This document shows positions 46,745-55,484 of a stretch of DNA of 64,000 nt, one piece after another. The DNA is from Cupriavidus neocaledonicus. Lineage in GTDB: Bacteria > Pseudomonadota > Gammaproteobacteria > Burkholderiales > Burkholderiaceae. The first letter of the stretch is position 1. Each line of letters begins with the position of its first letter. Under the pieces are notes generated by a model that was given only the letters and a program-made list of their open reading frames with translations, searched no databases and had not been told where the DNA came from. Location of the stretch: the NCBI RefSeq assembly GCF_000372525.1, contig NZ_AQUR01000106.1:434001-498000 (forward strand), in the 5' to 3' direction. Both the position numbers and the translations under genes were made by a program.

Positions 46745-47719
46745 TTAGGGTTCGTTGCCCGGCGGCGGCTGCTCGGACAGGGGCGGGCCGGCGTGCCAGA
46801 AGTCATAGAAGTTGAACCAGTTGTACGGGGCACTGCGGCAGAACCGCTCCAGCAGCCGCACATAGTCAGCCAGCGCCGCCTGCACCGCGGTTTCGCGCTG
46901 GCCGCGCGCGGTTTCGGTGAAGTCCGCCAGCGGCACGAAATGGACGTCGTAGCGGTTGCCGCCGCGGTACAGGCCGGTGATGAAGAACACCGGCCGGCGC
47001 AGCATCGCCGCCATGCGCAGCGGACCGGTGGGGAAACCGGTCGGCGCGCCGAGGAACCCGCATTGCTGCACCGGGTCGGTGGCGCGTTGCGACAGCGTGC
47101 GGTCGGCGAGCATGCCGATCATATAGCCGCGGTCGAGGTAGTCGCGCACGCGCAGCATGGTGTCGAAGCGGCCCAGCGCGATCACGTCCTGGCGCATCGC
47201 CGGGTTGATCGACTGCAGCACGTCGTTGAGCTTGTGCGCGTTCTCTTCGTACATGGTGATCGCGACCTCCATGTCCGGATGGCGCCGGCCCAGCGCGCGC
47301 ACCACCTCGAAGCTGCCCAGGTGCGCGCCCAGCAGGATGGCGCCGCGGCCGCGCGCCATCGCGGCTTCGAGCAGCTGCTCGCCATGCAGGCGGATGTCGA
47401 ACAGGTCGAAGCGGCCGTTGAGCAGGTAGATGCGGTCGTGGATGGTCGAGGCGAACGTGAACACATGGCGGTAGCCGTCGCTCCAGCTGGCCTGGCGGCC
47501 GAGCACGCGGTCCAGGTACGCGCGCGAGGCATGGCGCGCCGCCGGCGCGAACAGCATGAAGTAGGCGGCAATGGCGCGCAGCACCACGCGCCCGGCAGGC
47601 CGGCCCAGCGCCAGCGAGATCCACGTCATGACGCGCAGCAGCGTGATGCTGCCGCGCTCTTCGCGGCTGGACCATTCCGTATCCAGCGGCGCCTGGCGCC
47701 GCCACAGCCAGCTCAGCAT
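46745..47719 (-). CDS. Acyltransferase, LpxL/HtrB-like
   Basis: 324 aa. The HX4E acyltransferase motif is in LLGAHLGSFEVVRALG (~140-155), followed by MYEENAHKLNDVLQSINPAM and YMIGMLADRTLSQRATDPVQQCGFLGAPTGFPTGPLRMAAM, typical of late lipid A acyltransferases. In a polyene-type cluster it would esterify the acyl chain onto a carrier or glycerol-type acceptor. N-terminal hydrophobic segment (VMTWISLALGRPAGRVVL) for membrane association. Overlaps the ligase gene by 7 bases. Confidence 0.85.
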   Translation of the reverse strand: MLSWLWRRQAPLDTEWSSREERGSITLLRVMTWISLALGRPAGRVVLRAIAAYFMLFAPAARHASRAYLDRVLGRQASWSDGYRHVFTFASTIHDRIYLLNGRFDLFDIRLHGEQLLEAAMARGRGAILLGAHLGSFEVVRALGRRHPDMEVAITMYEENAHKLNDVLQSINPAMRQDVIALGRFDTMLRVRDYLDRGYMIGMLADRTLSQRATDPVQQCGFLGAPTGFPTGPLRMAAMLRRPVFFITGLYRGGNRYDVHFVPLADFTETARGQRETAVQAALADYVRLLERFCRSAPYNWFNFYDFWHAGPPLSEQPPPGNEP

Positions 47720-49452
47720 GGCAGTGCCTCCGCTTGCGCCGCGCCGCCGCGTAGCTGCAGCGTGCCGCTGGCGACCTCGCGCCCGGCGCTGCGCAGCGTG
47801 AAGCGGATGGTCTCGGCGCCACCGGTTGCCGCCTCGGCCTGGTGCAGCACCTCCACGCGCTCGCCCGGGCGCACCGGGCTCAGGAACTTGAGCATGCTGG
47901 CCTGCGCAATGGCAAGCGGGCGCCCCAGCGCGGTCCCGAGCGCCAGCACGGCATGATCCAGCAGCACCACGCCCGGCACGATCGGGTGGCCGGGGAAATG
48001 GCCGGCCATGGCAGGGTGGCCGGCGTCGATGACAAAGCCTGGCGGCGGCGCGGCAGGGCGGTCCTGCGTGCCGGACAGGGTTGCCACCAGCGCGGCCAGC
48101 GCCTCGCGCGGCAGCTTGCCCGCGGCATTGCGCGGCAGGCGCTCGGCAAAGTACAGCGGGCGCGGCATGAAGGCCGGGTCGATCCGTTCGCGCAGCGCCT
48201 GCTGCAAGCGGGCCGGCGCCACGCCAGGTGCCACCACCACGGCCACCAGCCGCACCACGTGCCCGTGGGGGTCGCCTTCATGCGCGTCGCCCGGCATGAA
48301 GAACGCGCCGTCGCGCACGCCGTCAATCGCGGTGAGCTGGTGATTCAGGTAACCCAGCGAAGTCCGCTTGCCGGCGATGTTGAGCAGGTCGGCCTTGCGC
48401 CCATGGAGCAAAAAGCGCTGCGCGTCGAGCGGGACGATGGCGTCGCCCAGCGGCACCGGTTGCTCGATATGGCCGCCCTCGGCCCAGGTCTCGGTATCGT
48501 CGCCGGCGGCGTTGGCGCGGGCCTGCAGCCGCACCCCGGGCACCAGCGTCCACGTGTCTTCCTGTGCGGTGCGGCGCGTGGCCAGTTGTCCGGTCTCCGT
48601 GCTGCCGTAGATTTCGCGCAGCGGCGCGGCGAACAGCGCCTCGGTCGCGGCGGCCAGCTGGCGGCCAAGCGGTGCGGTGGCGCACAGCACCAGGTCGGCC
48701 GCGGGCATGGCCAGCCCCGATTGCACCAGCGTGCGCAGGTGCACCGGCGAGCTGACCAGCGCGCGCGGTGCCGGCACCGCGGCCAGTGCCGCGCTGACGT
48801 CGGCCGGATAGAACGCCGGCGCGGCCACCAGCGCCGCGCGGCCCTGCAGCGCCAGCATCACGGTGGCTTCAAGGCCGAACATATGCTGCGGTGGCACCGT
48901 GCCGGCCAGCGTCCAGGCGCGCCCGTCGAGCAGGCCGAGCCGTTGCGCCGCGGCGCGCGCGCTGGCGGCCATGGCGCCCCAGGTCTTGCGGTGCGGCACC
49001 GGCGTGCCGGTCGAGCCGGACGTGAACACGTAGGCCATCACCTGCGCCGCCGGAACCTGCGGGATCTCGACCGGGCCGTCAGTGGCGGTGTTGGCGGTGC
49101 GGGCGGTGGCGGCCAGGCCATCGTGGTAGTACAGCGCCGGCATGTCGAAGGCCGCGTCGGGCTGGTCATGCAGGCAGAAGGTGTCGGGCGCGAAGGCCAG
49201 CAACTGGCGCACCGTCCCGGGCGTGTGCGAGGGCGGCAGCAGCGTCGGCTTGCCTGCCAGCAGCGCCGCGCACAGGCCGACGGTAAAGCGGTAGCGGTCG
49301 GTGCAGGCGTTGAAGACGTGGCCGCCGGCGGGCAAGGCCGCTGCCAGGCGGGCCACATCGGCGAGGAACTGCCGCACGGTGACGGGGCGCCCGTGCGCCC
49401 AGGCGATGATGTCGTCGGGCGTCGCGTGGGCAACGATGGGGAGCGTGGTCAT
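47713..49452 (-). CDS. AMP-ligase fused to an ApeI-like hotdog dehydratase
   Basis: 579 aa from ATG 49452. Residues ~1-440 form an adenylate-forming ligase: YVFTSGSTGTPVPHRKTWG (P-loop; Pro replaces the usual Lys after GTP), EIYGSTETGQLA, DAQRFLLHGRKADLLNIAGKR and the LPRNAAGKLPREAL lysine. Residues ~470-575 are a hotdog domain with AGHFPGHPIVPGVVLLDHAV, the ApeI-type 3-hydroxyacyl dehydratase motif. Two enzymes that are separate in standard aryl polyene loci are joined here. Expected job: loading the aryl or acyl starter onto ACP and dehydrating intermediates. Confidence 0.85.
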   Translation of the reverse strand: MTTLPIVAHATPDDIIAWAHGRPVTVRQFLADVARLAAALPAGGHVFNACTDRYRFTVGLCAALLAGKPTLLPPSHTPGTVRQLLAFAPDTFCLHDQPDAAFDMPALYYHDGLAATARTANTATDGPVEIPQVPAAQVMAYVFTSGSTGTPVPHRKTWGAMAASARAAAQRLGLLDGRAWTLAGTVPPQHMFGLEATVMLALQGRAALVAAPAFYPADVSAALAAVPAPRALVSSPVHLRTLVQSGLAMPAADLVLCATAPLGRQLAAATEALFAAPLREIYGSTETGQLATRRTAQEDTWTLVPGVRLQARANAAGDDTETWAEGGHIEQPVPLGDAIVPLDAQRFLLHGRKADLLNIAGKRTSLGYLNHQLTAIDGVRDGAFFMPGDAHEGDPHGHVVRLVAVVVAPGVAPARLQQALRERIDPAFMPRPLYFAERLPRNAAGKLPREALAALVATLSGTQDRPAAPPPGFVIDAGHPAMAGHFPGHPIVPGVVLLDHAVLALGTALGRPLAIAQASMLKFLSPVRPGERVEVLHQAEAATGGAETIRFTLRSAGREVASGTLQLRGGAAQAEALPC

Positions 49453-49501
49453 GGACGGAGCCTGTGCCTGTTGCGCGGGGCCGGGGCCGGGGGGCGGCGC
49501 G

Positions 49502-50233
49502 TCAGCGCGGCAAGCCGGGCCGGGCCGCACGGGCCGTCATCAGCGCGCGGTAGCCGTGCACCGCGTCGAGCAGCCCGCGGTGGCGCATGCCCGGAAAGAC
49601 GATGCGGCGGTACACGGCCTCGGCCGCGAACATCAGGCCGATCAGCAGCGGCGTGGCCAGGTTGGCGAAACTGGACCAGGCCGCCACCGGGGCAAGCACG
49701 AACAGCAGCGTCGACACCCCCACCATCGCCGCGAAGAACAGCGTCCAGGCCTGGGTGACGCGCACGGTATAGCGCGCATGCGCGGCGGACAGCGTGCCGT
49801 GGATGGCGGTGGCGATCTGGGTGCACAGCGGGGTGCGGCCGCGGCGCAGGCTGAGCGCGAACATCGCGCCCAGCGCGGCATTGGCGCCCGCATGCTGCAG
49901 GTAGTAGGTCCAGCCGAAATGACCGGACAGCGGGGCGCGCCACAGCCACAGCGCCGCGCAGGCGGCGAGCAGCGCCAGCAGGGCGGGCACGCCCCCGGCC
50001 AGCCGGCGGCAGGCCACGAAGCCGATCAGCAGGAACGGCGCCGCGCCGAGCCACAGCGCGGCCACCTCGGCGCCGGGCTGGTGCGCCGCGCGATGCAGGG
50101 CCGATTCGTAGACCACGAAGGCTGCCACCGCGCCGATCCAGGCATGGCGCCGCCACCACGGGGCGGCGGCGTCCGCCGCGGGCACGGCGGCGGCGGGCGG
50201 GGGAAGGCGGTCGACGGGCTGGCTCGAAGGCAT
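49502..50233 (-). CDS. COG4648-type integral membrane protein
   Basis: 243 aa from ATG 50233; an upstream TTG at 50326 with GGAGGG just before it is an alternative that adds a non-conserved-looking stretch. Seven or so predicted membrane helices (AWIGAVAAFVVYESALH, FLLIGFVACRRLAGGVPALLALLAACAALW, WTLFFAAMVGVSTLLFVLAPVA). The pattern HARYTVRVTQAWTLFF and YRRIVFPGMRH matches the membrane protein next to the ligase in aryl polyene loci (ApeG-like). Function unknown. It is the first gene of the minus-strand operon. Confidence 0.7.
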   Translation of the reverse strand: MPSSQPVDRLPPPAAAVPAADAAAPWWRRHAWIGAVAAFVVYESALHRAAHQPGAEVAALWLGAAPFLLIGFVACRRLAGGVPALLALLAACAALWLWRAPLSGHFGWTYYLQHAGANAALGAMFALSLRRGRTPLCTQIATAIHGTLSAAHARYTVRVTQAWTLFFAAMVGVSTLLFVLAPVAAWSSFANLATPLLIGLMFAAEAVYRRIVFPGMRHRGLLDAVHGYRALMTARAARPGLPR

Positions 50234-50499
50234 CTGTATGAGCTTGGTGTGTTGCGTAAGGCGCTTGGCGTGCGACGCGCCGGAAAGGCAGCGAGCGGCA
50301 TGCGGAGCGAACGCTTTATACCCCAAAAGACCCTCCGGACGCGATCATGATTCCCCAATAGGTCGTTGATGTTGTTACTAAACTTCTCTCGACTGGCCCG
50401 GGAATGCCCCGTTTGATAGCATTCGGGTGCCCGACACCCGCAGCGGGATCCTTGTGCCCGGCACGAGGCGGCGCAGCGGCGTTCCAGCCATCTAGCAAC

Positions 50500-50760
50500 A
50501 TGACCGAACTCGAAACCGAACTTGCCCGCCTGATCCTCGACGAACTCGACATCGCCGAACTGCGGCTGGAGGACATCACCGCCGCGACCCCGCTCTATGG
50601 AGAAGGCTTCGGGCTGGATTCGATCGATATTCTCGAGATCGCCCTGCTGGTATCGCGCAAGTACGGCGTCGAGCTGCGCTCGGACAATCCCGACAACAAG
50701 ACCATCTTCACCTCGCTGGGCAGCCTGGCCGCCTATCTGGCGGAACACCGCACGCGCTAG
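50500..50760 (+). CDS. Acyl carrier protein
   Basis: 86 aa. The phosphopantetheine site is Ser in GLDSIDILEIALLVSRKYG (serine near residue 40), inside a four-helix ACP. It is highly acidic (ELETELARLILDELDIAELRLEDI). Divergent from the minus-strand operon and 39 bases before the glycosyltransferase. It would carry the growing chain for the KS/CLF and dehydratases. Aryl polyene loci usually have two ACPs; only one is present here. Confidence 0.9.
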   Translation: MTELETELARLILDELDIAELRLEDITAATPLYGEGFGLDSIDILEIALLVSRKYGVELRSDNPDNKTIFTSLGSLAAYLAEHRTR

Positions 50761-50799
50761 CCCGCCACCGCTTCCTTCAAGAACGGACAGGACCACGAT

Positions 50800-51615
50800 A
50801 TGCCGCAGCAAGCCACGCCCGCGCCGGCGCTGGTGGAAGGCGGCGCCGAGCCTTCGGCGACCCACCTGGTGCTGATCCCCAGCTATAACCCCGGCGTGCG
50901 CCTGCAGGAGGTGCTGCGCGGCGCGCGCGCGGCGTGGACCCCGGTGTGGGTGGTGGTCGACGGCAGCACCGACGGCAGCACGCAGTGGCTGCAGGCGCAG
51001 GCCGCCGCCGATCCCGGACTGCAGGTGCTGGTGCTGCCGAGCAACCAGGGCAAGGGCGCCGCGGTGCTGCACGGCATCGACCGGGCCGCGGCTGCCGGCT
51101 ACACGCATGTGCTGGTGATGGATTCCGACGGCCAGCATCCGGCCCACCTGATCCCCGCGTTCATGGCGGCGTCGCAGCGCAACCCCGGCGCGATGGTGCT
51201 GGGCCGCCCGCGCTTCGACGCGAGCGCGCCGCGCGAGCGGGTCTACTGGCGGCGCATGTCGAATTTCTGGGTCGACGTGGAGACGCTGTGGGCCGGCATC
51301 GGCGATTCGCTGTTCGGCTTTCGCGTCTACCCGATCGCGCCACTGCGTGCGGTGATGCAATCCAGCCGCTGGATGCGGCGTTTCGATTTCGATCCCGAAG
51401 TGGCCGTGCGGCTGTGCTGGCGCGGCGTGCGCCCGCTCAACCTCGACGCGCCGGTGCGCTACTTCGACCGGCGCGAAGGCGGCGTCTCGCACTTCCGCTA
51501 TCTGCGCGACAACCTGCTGCTGACAGGCATGCACCTGCGGCTGCTGGCCGGATTCGTGGTGCGGCTGCCCCTGCTGCTGTGGCGGCGCCTGCAGCGGCCA
51601 TCAAGCCACCGCTAG
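50800..51615 (+). CDS. Family 2 glycosyltransferase
   Basis: 271-aa GT-A enzyme: HLVLIPSYNPGVRLQEVL at ~27, VVDGSTDGSTQWLQ, and the metal-binding VMDSDGQHPAHL (DXD type). The C-terminal VSHFRYLRDNLLLTGMHLRLLAGF includes a membrane-associated helix. It has no multi-helix processive segment. In this setting it may add a sugar to the lipid product. 39 bases after the ACP gene, so they form a small operon. Confidence 0.85.
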   Translation: MPQQATPAPALVEGGAEPSATHLVLIPSYNPGVRLQEVLRGARAAWTPVWVVVDGSTDGSTQWLQAQAAADPGLQVLVLPSNQGKGAAVLHGIDRAAAAGYTHVLVMDSDGQHPAHLIPAFMAASQRNPGAMVLGRPRFDASAPRERVYWRRMSNFWVDVETLWAGIGDSLFGFRVYPIAPLRAVMQSSRWMRRFDFDPEVAVRLCWRGVRPLNLDAPVRYFDRREGGVSHFRYLRDNLLLTGMHLRLLAGFVVRLPLLLWRRLQRPSSHR

Positions 51616-51618
51616 CGC

Positions 51619-51647
51619 AAACAAAACAGGCCGCACGCGGCGGCCTG
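51619..51647 (-). terminator. Terminator between the GT2 and lipoprotein genes
   Basis: Arms CAGGCCGC and GCGGCCTG around a short loop; on the minus strand TTTTGTTT follows, serving the lipoprotein gene at 51673. Confidence 0.7.
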
Positions 51648-51672
51648 GATACGATGACGCTGTAGCGGCGCT

Positions 51673-51849
51673 TCACTTGCCCAGTTCGTGGCCGATCACG
51701 CCACCCACCACGGCGCCGCCGACGGTGCCGGCGGTGCTGCCGTCGGTCAGTTCATGCCCGGCGACACCGCCGGCGACCGCGCCCGCCGCCGTACAGCCGG
51801 CCAGTGCCATGCTTGCGCCTACCAGAAGCGCGCCTGCGAGTTTCCACAT
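51673..51849 (-). CDS. Small glycine-zipper lipoprotein
   Basis: 58 aa. Signal sequence with lipobox LAGC (cleavage before Cys18), followed by glycine-zipper repeats GAVAGGVAGHELTDGSTAGTVGGAVVGGVIGHELGK. The small Gly/Ala helices with GxxxG spacing suggest outer-membrane association like OsmB/Pcp-type lipoproteins. RBS AGGAGACC lies directly before the ATG at 51849. Confidence 0.8.
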   Translation of the reverse strand: MWKLAGALLVGASMALAGCTAAGAVAGGVAGHELTDGSTAGTVGGAVVGGVIGHELGK

Positions 51850-52019
51850 GATGGTCTCCTGCCTCGTTGCCGGGCCCGCCGCACAGGTCTCGGGATGACA
51901 TCGAAGCGGCCAGGCCCTCATGCGTCCACTTTAGGCGTGTGACGCGGCGCGGCCCTTCCGTGAGGCGCCGATTGCCCTGTAGGAATCGGACGACGGCAGG
52001 GGTGGCGCGTACGAGGCCC

Positions 52020-52898
52020 TCAGGCCTTGCCGCTGTGCTGGCGCAGCCGCTTGATCAGCGATGAGGTGTCGGCGCGGCCACAGCCCATCTGCTGCAGGTC
52101 GGCGTAGAACTGGTCCACCAGTGCCGTGACCGGCAGGGCCGCGCCGTTGCGGCGGGCTTCGTCCAGGCACAGGCCCAGGTCCTTGCGCATCCAGTCCACC
52201 GCGAAGCCGAAGTCGAACTGGTTGTCGATCATGGTGGGGCCGCGGTTCTCCAGCTGCCACGAACCGGCCGCGCCCTTGCTGATGACATCCAGCACCAGGC
52301 GCATGTCCAGGCCCGCGCGCTCGCCGAAGGCGATGGCCTCGGACAGGCCCTGGATCAGGCCGGCGATGCTGATCTGGTTGACCATCTTGGCCAGCTGGCC
52401 GGCGCCGGATTCGCCGATGCGGGTGACGGCGCGCGCGTAGGCGGCGATCACCGGCTCGGCGTGCGCGAAGGCATCGGCGTCGCCGCCGCACATGATGGTC
52501 AGGATGCCTTTTTCCGCGCCGACTTCGCCGCCGGAGACCGGCCCATCGACAAAGTGCAGCCCGCGCTCGCCGGCCGCCGCGTACAGCTCGCGCGCGACGT
52601 TGGCGCTGGCGGTGGTGTGGTCGACAAAGATGCAACCGCTGGGGGCGCCGAAGAAGGCGCCGTCGCGCCCGGTCAGCACTGCGCGCAGGTCGTCGTCGTT
52701 GCCGACGCAGGAGCAGACCACCTGCGCATCGCGCACCGCCTGCGCGGGCGTGGCGGCGGATTTGCCGCCGAAGCGCCCGACCCAGGCCTGCGCCCTGGCG
52801 GCGGTGCGGTTATAGACGGTGACCTCGTGGCCTTTGGCGGCCAGGTGGCCGGCCATATGGAAACCCATGACGCCCAGTCCGAGGAATGCGACACGCAT
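52020..52898 (-). CDS. 3-hydroxyisobutyrate dehydrogenase-type oxidoreductase
   Basis: 292-aa beta-hydroxyacid dehydrogenase. Rossmann motif VAFLGLGVMGFHMAGHLA (~3-20), substrate-site DGPVSGGEVGAEKGILTIMCGG (~118), catalytic lysine in GAGQLAKMVNQISIAGLI (~172), and DFGFAVDWMRKDL. Relatives reduce tartronate semialdehyde or oxidise 3-hydroxyisobutyrate. A role in glyoxylate/tartronate metabolism would fit the oxalate theme but the gene is 28 kb away and alone, so the substrate is open. An RBS GGAG-type sequence precedes the ATG at 52898. Confidence 0.85.
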   Translation of the reverse strand: MRVAFLGLGVMGFHMAGHLAAKGHEVTVYNRTAARAQAWVGRFGGKSAATPAQAVRDAQVVCSCVGNDDDLRAVLTGRDGAFFGAPSGCIFVDHTTASANVARELYAAAGERGLHFVDGPVSGGEVGAEKGILTIMCGGDADAFAHAEPVIAAYARAVTRIGESGAGQLAKMVNQISIAGLIQGLSEAIAFGERAGLDMRLVLDVISKGAAGSWQLENRGPTMIDNQFDFGFAVDWMRKDLGLCLDEARRNGAALPVTALVDQFYADLQQMGCGRADTSSLIKRLRQHSGKA

Positions 52899-53159
52899 GC
52901 TGCTGCTCCGTTGCTTGTTTGATGTTCGGGATCGGTGCGGCGCGGGGGCGCCGGTCCCCGAGTATACGGGCCGGGTGGCGCCCCGGACAGATACAGAACT
53001 GCCGGCACCGGGGCATGACAGCCCGTGGGGCGGTCAGGACCCTGACGCGTCACAAGCGGGTCAGAACCCGCCTACGCCAGCATCCGTCCTTGTCCTATCC
53101 CTGGCGCCGCGCACGCTGCCTACATTGAACACAGGTTGCACCCCCGAAGGAGCCGACTC

Positions 53160-53330
53160 ATGTCATTCGCGCTATATATCATCGGCCTGCTGGTCCTGGT
53201 GGGCGGCATTGCCTGGGGACTGTCGACGGCCGGGCTGGCGCCGGTCTATATCGGCATTGCCTGCCTGATCGTGCTCGGCATCGGCATCATGGCGGCCGTC
53301 TCGCGTACCCGCACCAAAGACCCTTCCTGA
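53160..53330 (+). CDS. Small two-helix membrane protein
   Basis: 56 aa from ATG 53160 with AAGGAGCCG upstream. Two predicted membrane helices (FALYIIGLLVLVGGIAWGL, VYIGIACLIVLGIGIMAA) and a short basic tail. No known family assigned. It is antisense to the last ~160 bases of the antiporter frame. Confidence 0.65.
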   Translation: MSFALYIIGLLVLVGGIAWGLSTAGLAPVYIGIACLIVLGIGIMAAVSRTRTKDPS

Positions 53331-55484
53331 CACCCCTGCCGTTACCCCGCCTTGCGGCTGCGGACCCGGCGCCATGCCGGGTCCGCCCGCGGGCTCCGTC
53401 ACGCCGCGCAGCGGCGGGCGCACCAGGCTGGCGTGCCACGCCTGCTGGATCACCCGGGCAATCTGGTTGAACGCTTCCTTGGAAATCACCGCTTCCTCGC
53501 GCATCGCTTCCAGCGACAGCCGGCCCTTGCGCAACGCAAACAGCATCAGCAGGCGCCGCTCCAGCGCCACGGTATAGGCACCGAACTTGGCGCGCATGTC
53601 CGCCAGGCCCTCGGCGGCCGCGCGCGAGCGGTCTTCCAGCACGCCGTCGAGCACGGTCGCCATGCGCGCGCCGAACACCGGGGTCAGCATCGAGCGGTTG
53701 TAGCGGCGCAGCCGGTCCAGCACGGTCTGGCGGCAGATCAGCAGTTCGAAGCGGTCGGCCAGCGCGCGCGCCAGCGGGCGGTCGATGCCCAGCCGGCGAT
53801 GCAGCAACAGCGCCACCTTGAAGCCCAGGTGATAGTCCAGGATATGCCGCGCGGCGCGGTTGTAGCCGATGCGGCCCTGTTCGCGCGCCGCGTCGATCAT
53901 CTGCGCGGTGTTGCGCATCATCGCGTCGAGGTTGGCCACCGAGATCACGCCGTCGCCGTATTCCGGAATCAGCTCGCGCTCGCGCGTGGCCAGCGTAACC
54001 AGGCCGATGCTGAGGCGGTCGCGCTCGGACAGGGCGGTGTCGAAGTCGAATTCCGCCGAGCCCAGCTCGATGCCGTGCCGGTACTTCTGCGCCGCCTCGC
54101 GCGCGATTGACGGAGGCAGGTCGAACGAATCGGCCACGCGCGCCATCATTGCCTCGACTTCCTCGGTGGAGAGGCGGATCGCCTGCAACTGCAGCGCGCG
54201 CTCCTGCGGCGAAAGCTGGTCCAGGCCGAGCCGGTGGATCAGCGCGCGCAGCGTGGTGCCGTTGAGCAGCAGGCTGACCAGCACGAAGCCGGTCGCGAGG
54301 ATGGCGACAAAATGCCGCGTTTCATAGGGCAGGTTGCTGTTCTCGGCGATACCCAGCGCCAGCACCAGGGTCACCGCGCCGCGCAGCCCGCCCCAGGCGA
54401 TGGCGAGCTTGAAGGCACCGTCGATCGGCGAGCTCAGCCGCAGCCACGACAGCAGCGGCAGCAGCCCGAACAGCGTCACCAGGCGCGCCGCCAGCGCCGC
54501 GAGCACCAGCGCCAGCAGCAGCCAGCCATGATGCCCGGTCACGCCCGCCAGCATCGACGGCACGCGCACCGCGGCGAGCAGGAACACCACCGCGCCGGCA
54601 ATCCCGGCGAACTGCTCCCACATCATGCGCAGGTGGCGCCAGTTGGGCGGCGCCAGCCGCGTGGGGCCCAGCGCGCTGACCATCAGGCCGGCGCACACCA
54701 CCGCGACCACGCCCGACACGCCCAGCAGTTGCTCGGCCAGCAGGTAGAGCGGGTAGGGCAGCGCCAGGGTCAGCGCGCTTTCCGCCATGGCCAGGCCGGC
54801 CAGCCGCGGCAGCAGGTCGGACACCAGCCGCCCGGCCAGCGCGCCGCACAGCACCCCGCCGACAAAGGCCCAGGCCAGCTCGCGCAGGCCCGCCGCCAGC
54901 GTCGCCTGCGCGCCGTGCCCGGTCAGCATCGCCACCAGCACGCCGACGATGGCGATGGCGGCGGCATCGTTGAGCAGGCTTTCGCCTTCCACCAGCCGGA
55001 TCAGCCGCGCCGGCGCGCCCACGTCGCGGAAGATCGCGATCACCGCGGCCGGGTCGGTGGTGGCCACCACCGCGCCCAGCAGCAGGCACACCGCCAGCGG
55101 CATGCCGCTGGCCGCCGCGGTGGCCACGCCGATGACACCGGTGGCCACCACCACGGCGACGACGGCCAGCAGCAGGACCGGCGCCGCGTCCGGCAGCATG
55201 CCGCGCACGTCGGCGGTCAGCGCGGCGTGGAACAGCAGCGGCGGCAGGAAGATCCACAGGTAGGCCTCGGGCGGCAAGGCCGGGTCGATCAGCGGATGCA
55301 GGAAGTGCCGGGCAAAGTCGGGGTGGGCGGCGTCGATCGCCACATAGCCCGCGCCGATGGCAATGCCGATGGCCGACAGCAGCGTCGATTCCGGCAGCAC
55401 CAGCCGTGCCGCGGCCACCTGCACCACGGCGACGATGGCCAGCAGCGCGCCGGCCAGGATCAGGATATCGACGATGATGCTCAT
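53172..55484 (-). CDS. Na+/H+ antiporter, CPA1 family
   Basis: 770-aa frame from ATG 55484. Residues ~1-410 hold about 12 membrane helices of the CPA1 fold with the ion-site signature VVATTDPAAVIAIFRDVG and EGESLLNDAAAIA. A long cytoplasmic helical region follows (~430-700). The last ~60 residues (GGPGMAPGPQPQGG and a charged Asp/Arg/Gln tail) look non-native and run antisense through the 53160 gene and a hairpin at 53360-53386, so the true stop may have been lost. Starts as ATGA overlap with the LysR gene upstream. Likely exports Na+ in exchange for protons. Confidence 0.82.
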   Translation of the reverse strand: MSIIVDILILAGALLAIVAVVQVAAARLVLPESTLLSAIGIAIGAGYVAIDAAHPDFARHFLHPLIDPALPPEAYLWIFLPPLLFHAALTADVRGMLPDAAPVLLLAVVAVVVATGVIGVATAAASGMPLAVCLLLGAVVATTDPAAVIAIFRDVGAPARLIRLVEGESLLNDAAAIAIVGVLVAMLTGHGAQATLAAGLRELAWAFVGGVLCGALAGRLVSDLLPRLAGLAMAESALTLALPYPLYLLAEQLLGVSGVVAVVCAGLMVSALGPTRLAPPNWRHLRMMWEQFAGIAGAVVFLLAAVRVPSMLAGVTGHHGWLLLALVLAALAARLVTLFGLLPLLSWLRLSSPIDGAFKLAIAWGGLRGAVTLVLALGIAENSNLPYETRHFVAILATGFVLVSLLLNGTTLRALIHRLGLDQLSPQERALQLQAIRLSTEEVEAMMARVADSFDLPPSIAREAAQKYRHGIELGSAEFDFDTALSERDRLSIGLVTLATRERELIPEYGDGVISVANLDAMMRNTAQMIDAAREQGRIGYNRAARHILDYHLGFKVALLLHRRLGIDRPLARALADRFELLICRQTVLDRLRRYNRSMLTPVFGARMATVLDGVLEDRSRAAAEGLADMRAKFGAYTVALERRLLMLFALRKGRLSLEAMREEAVISKEAFNQIARVIQQAWHASLVRPPLRGVTEPAGGPGMAPGPQPQGGVTAGVSGRVFGAGTRDGRHDADAEHDQAGNADIDRRQPGRRQSPGNAAHQDQQADDI

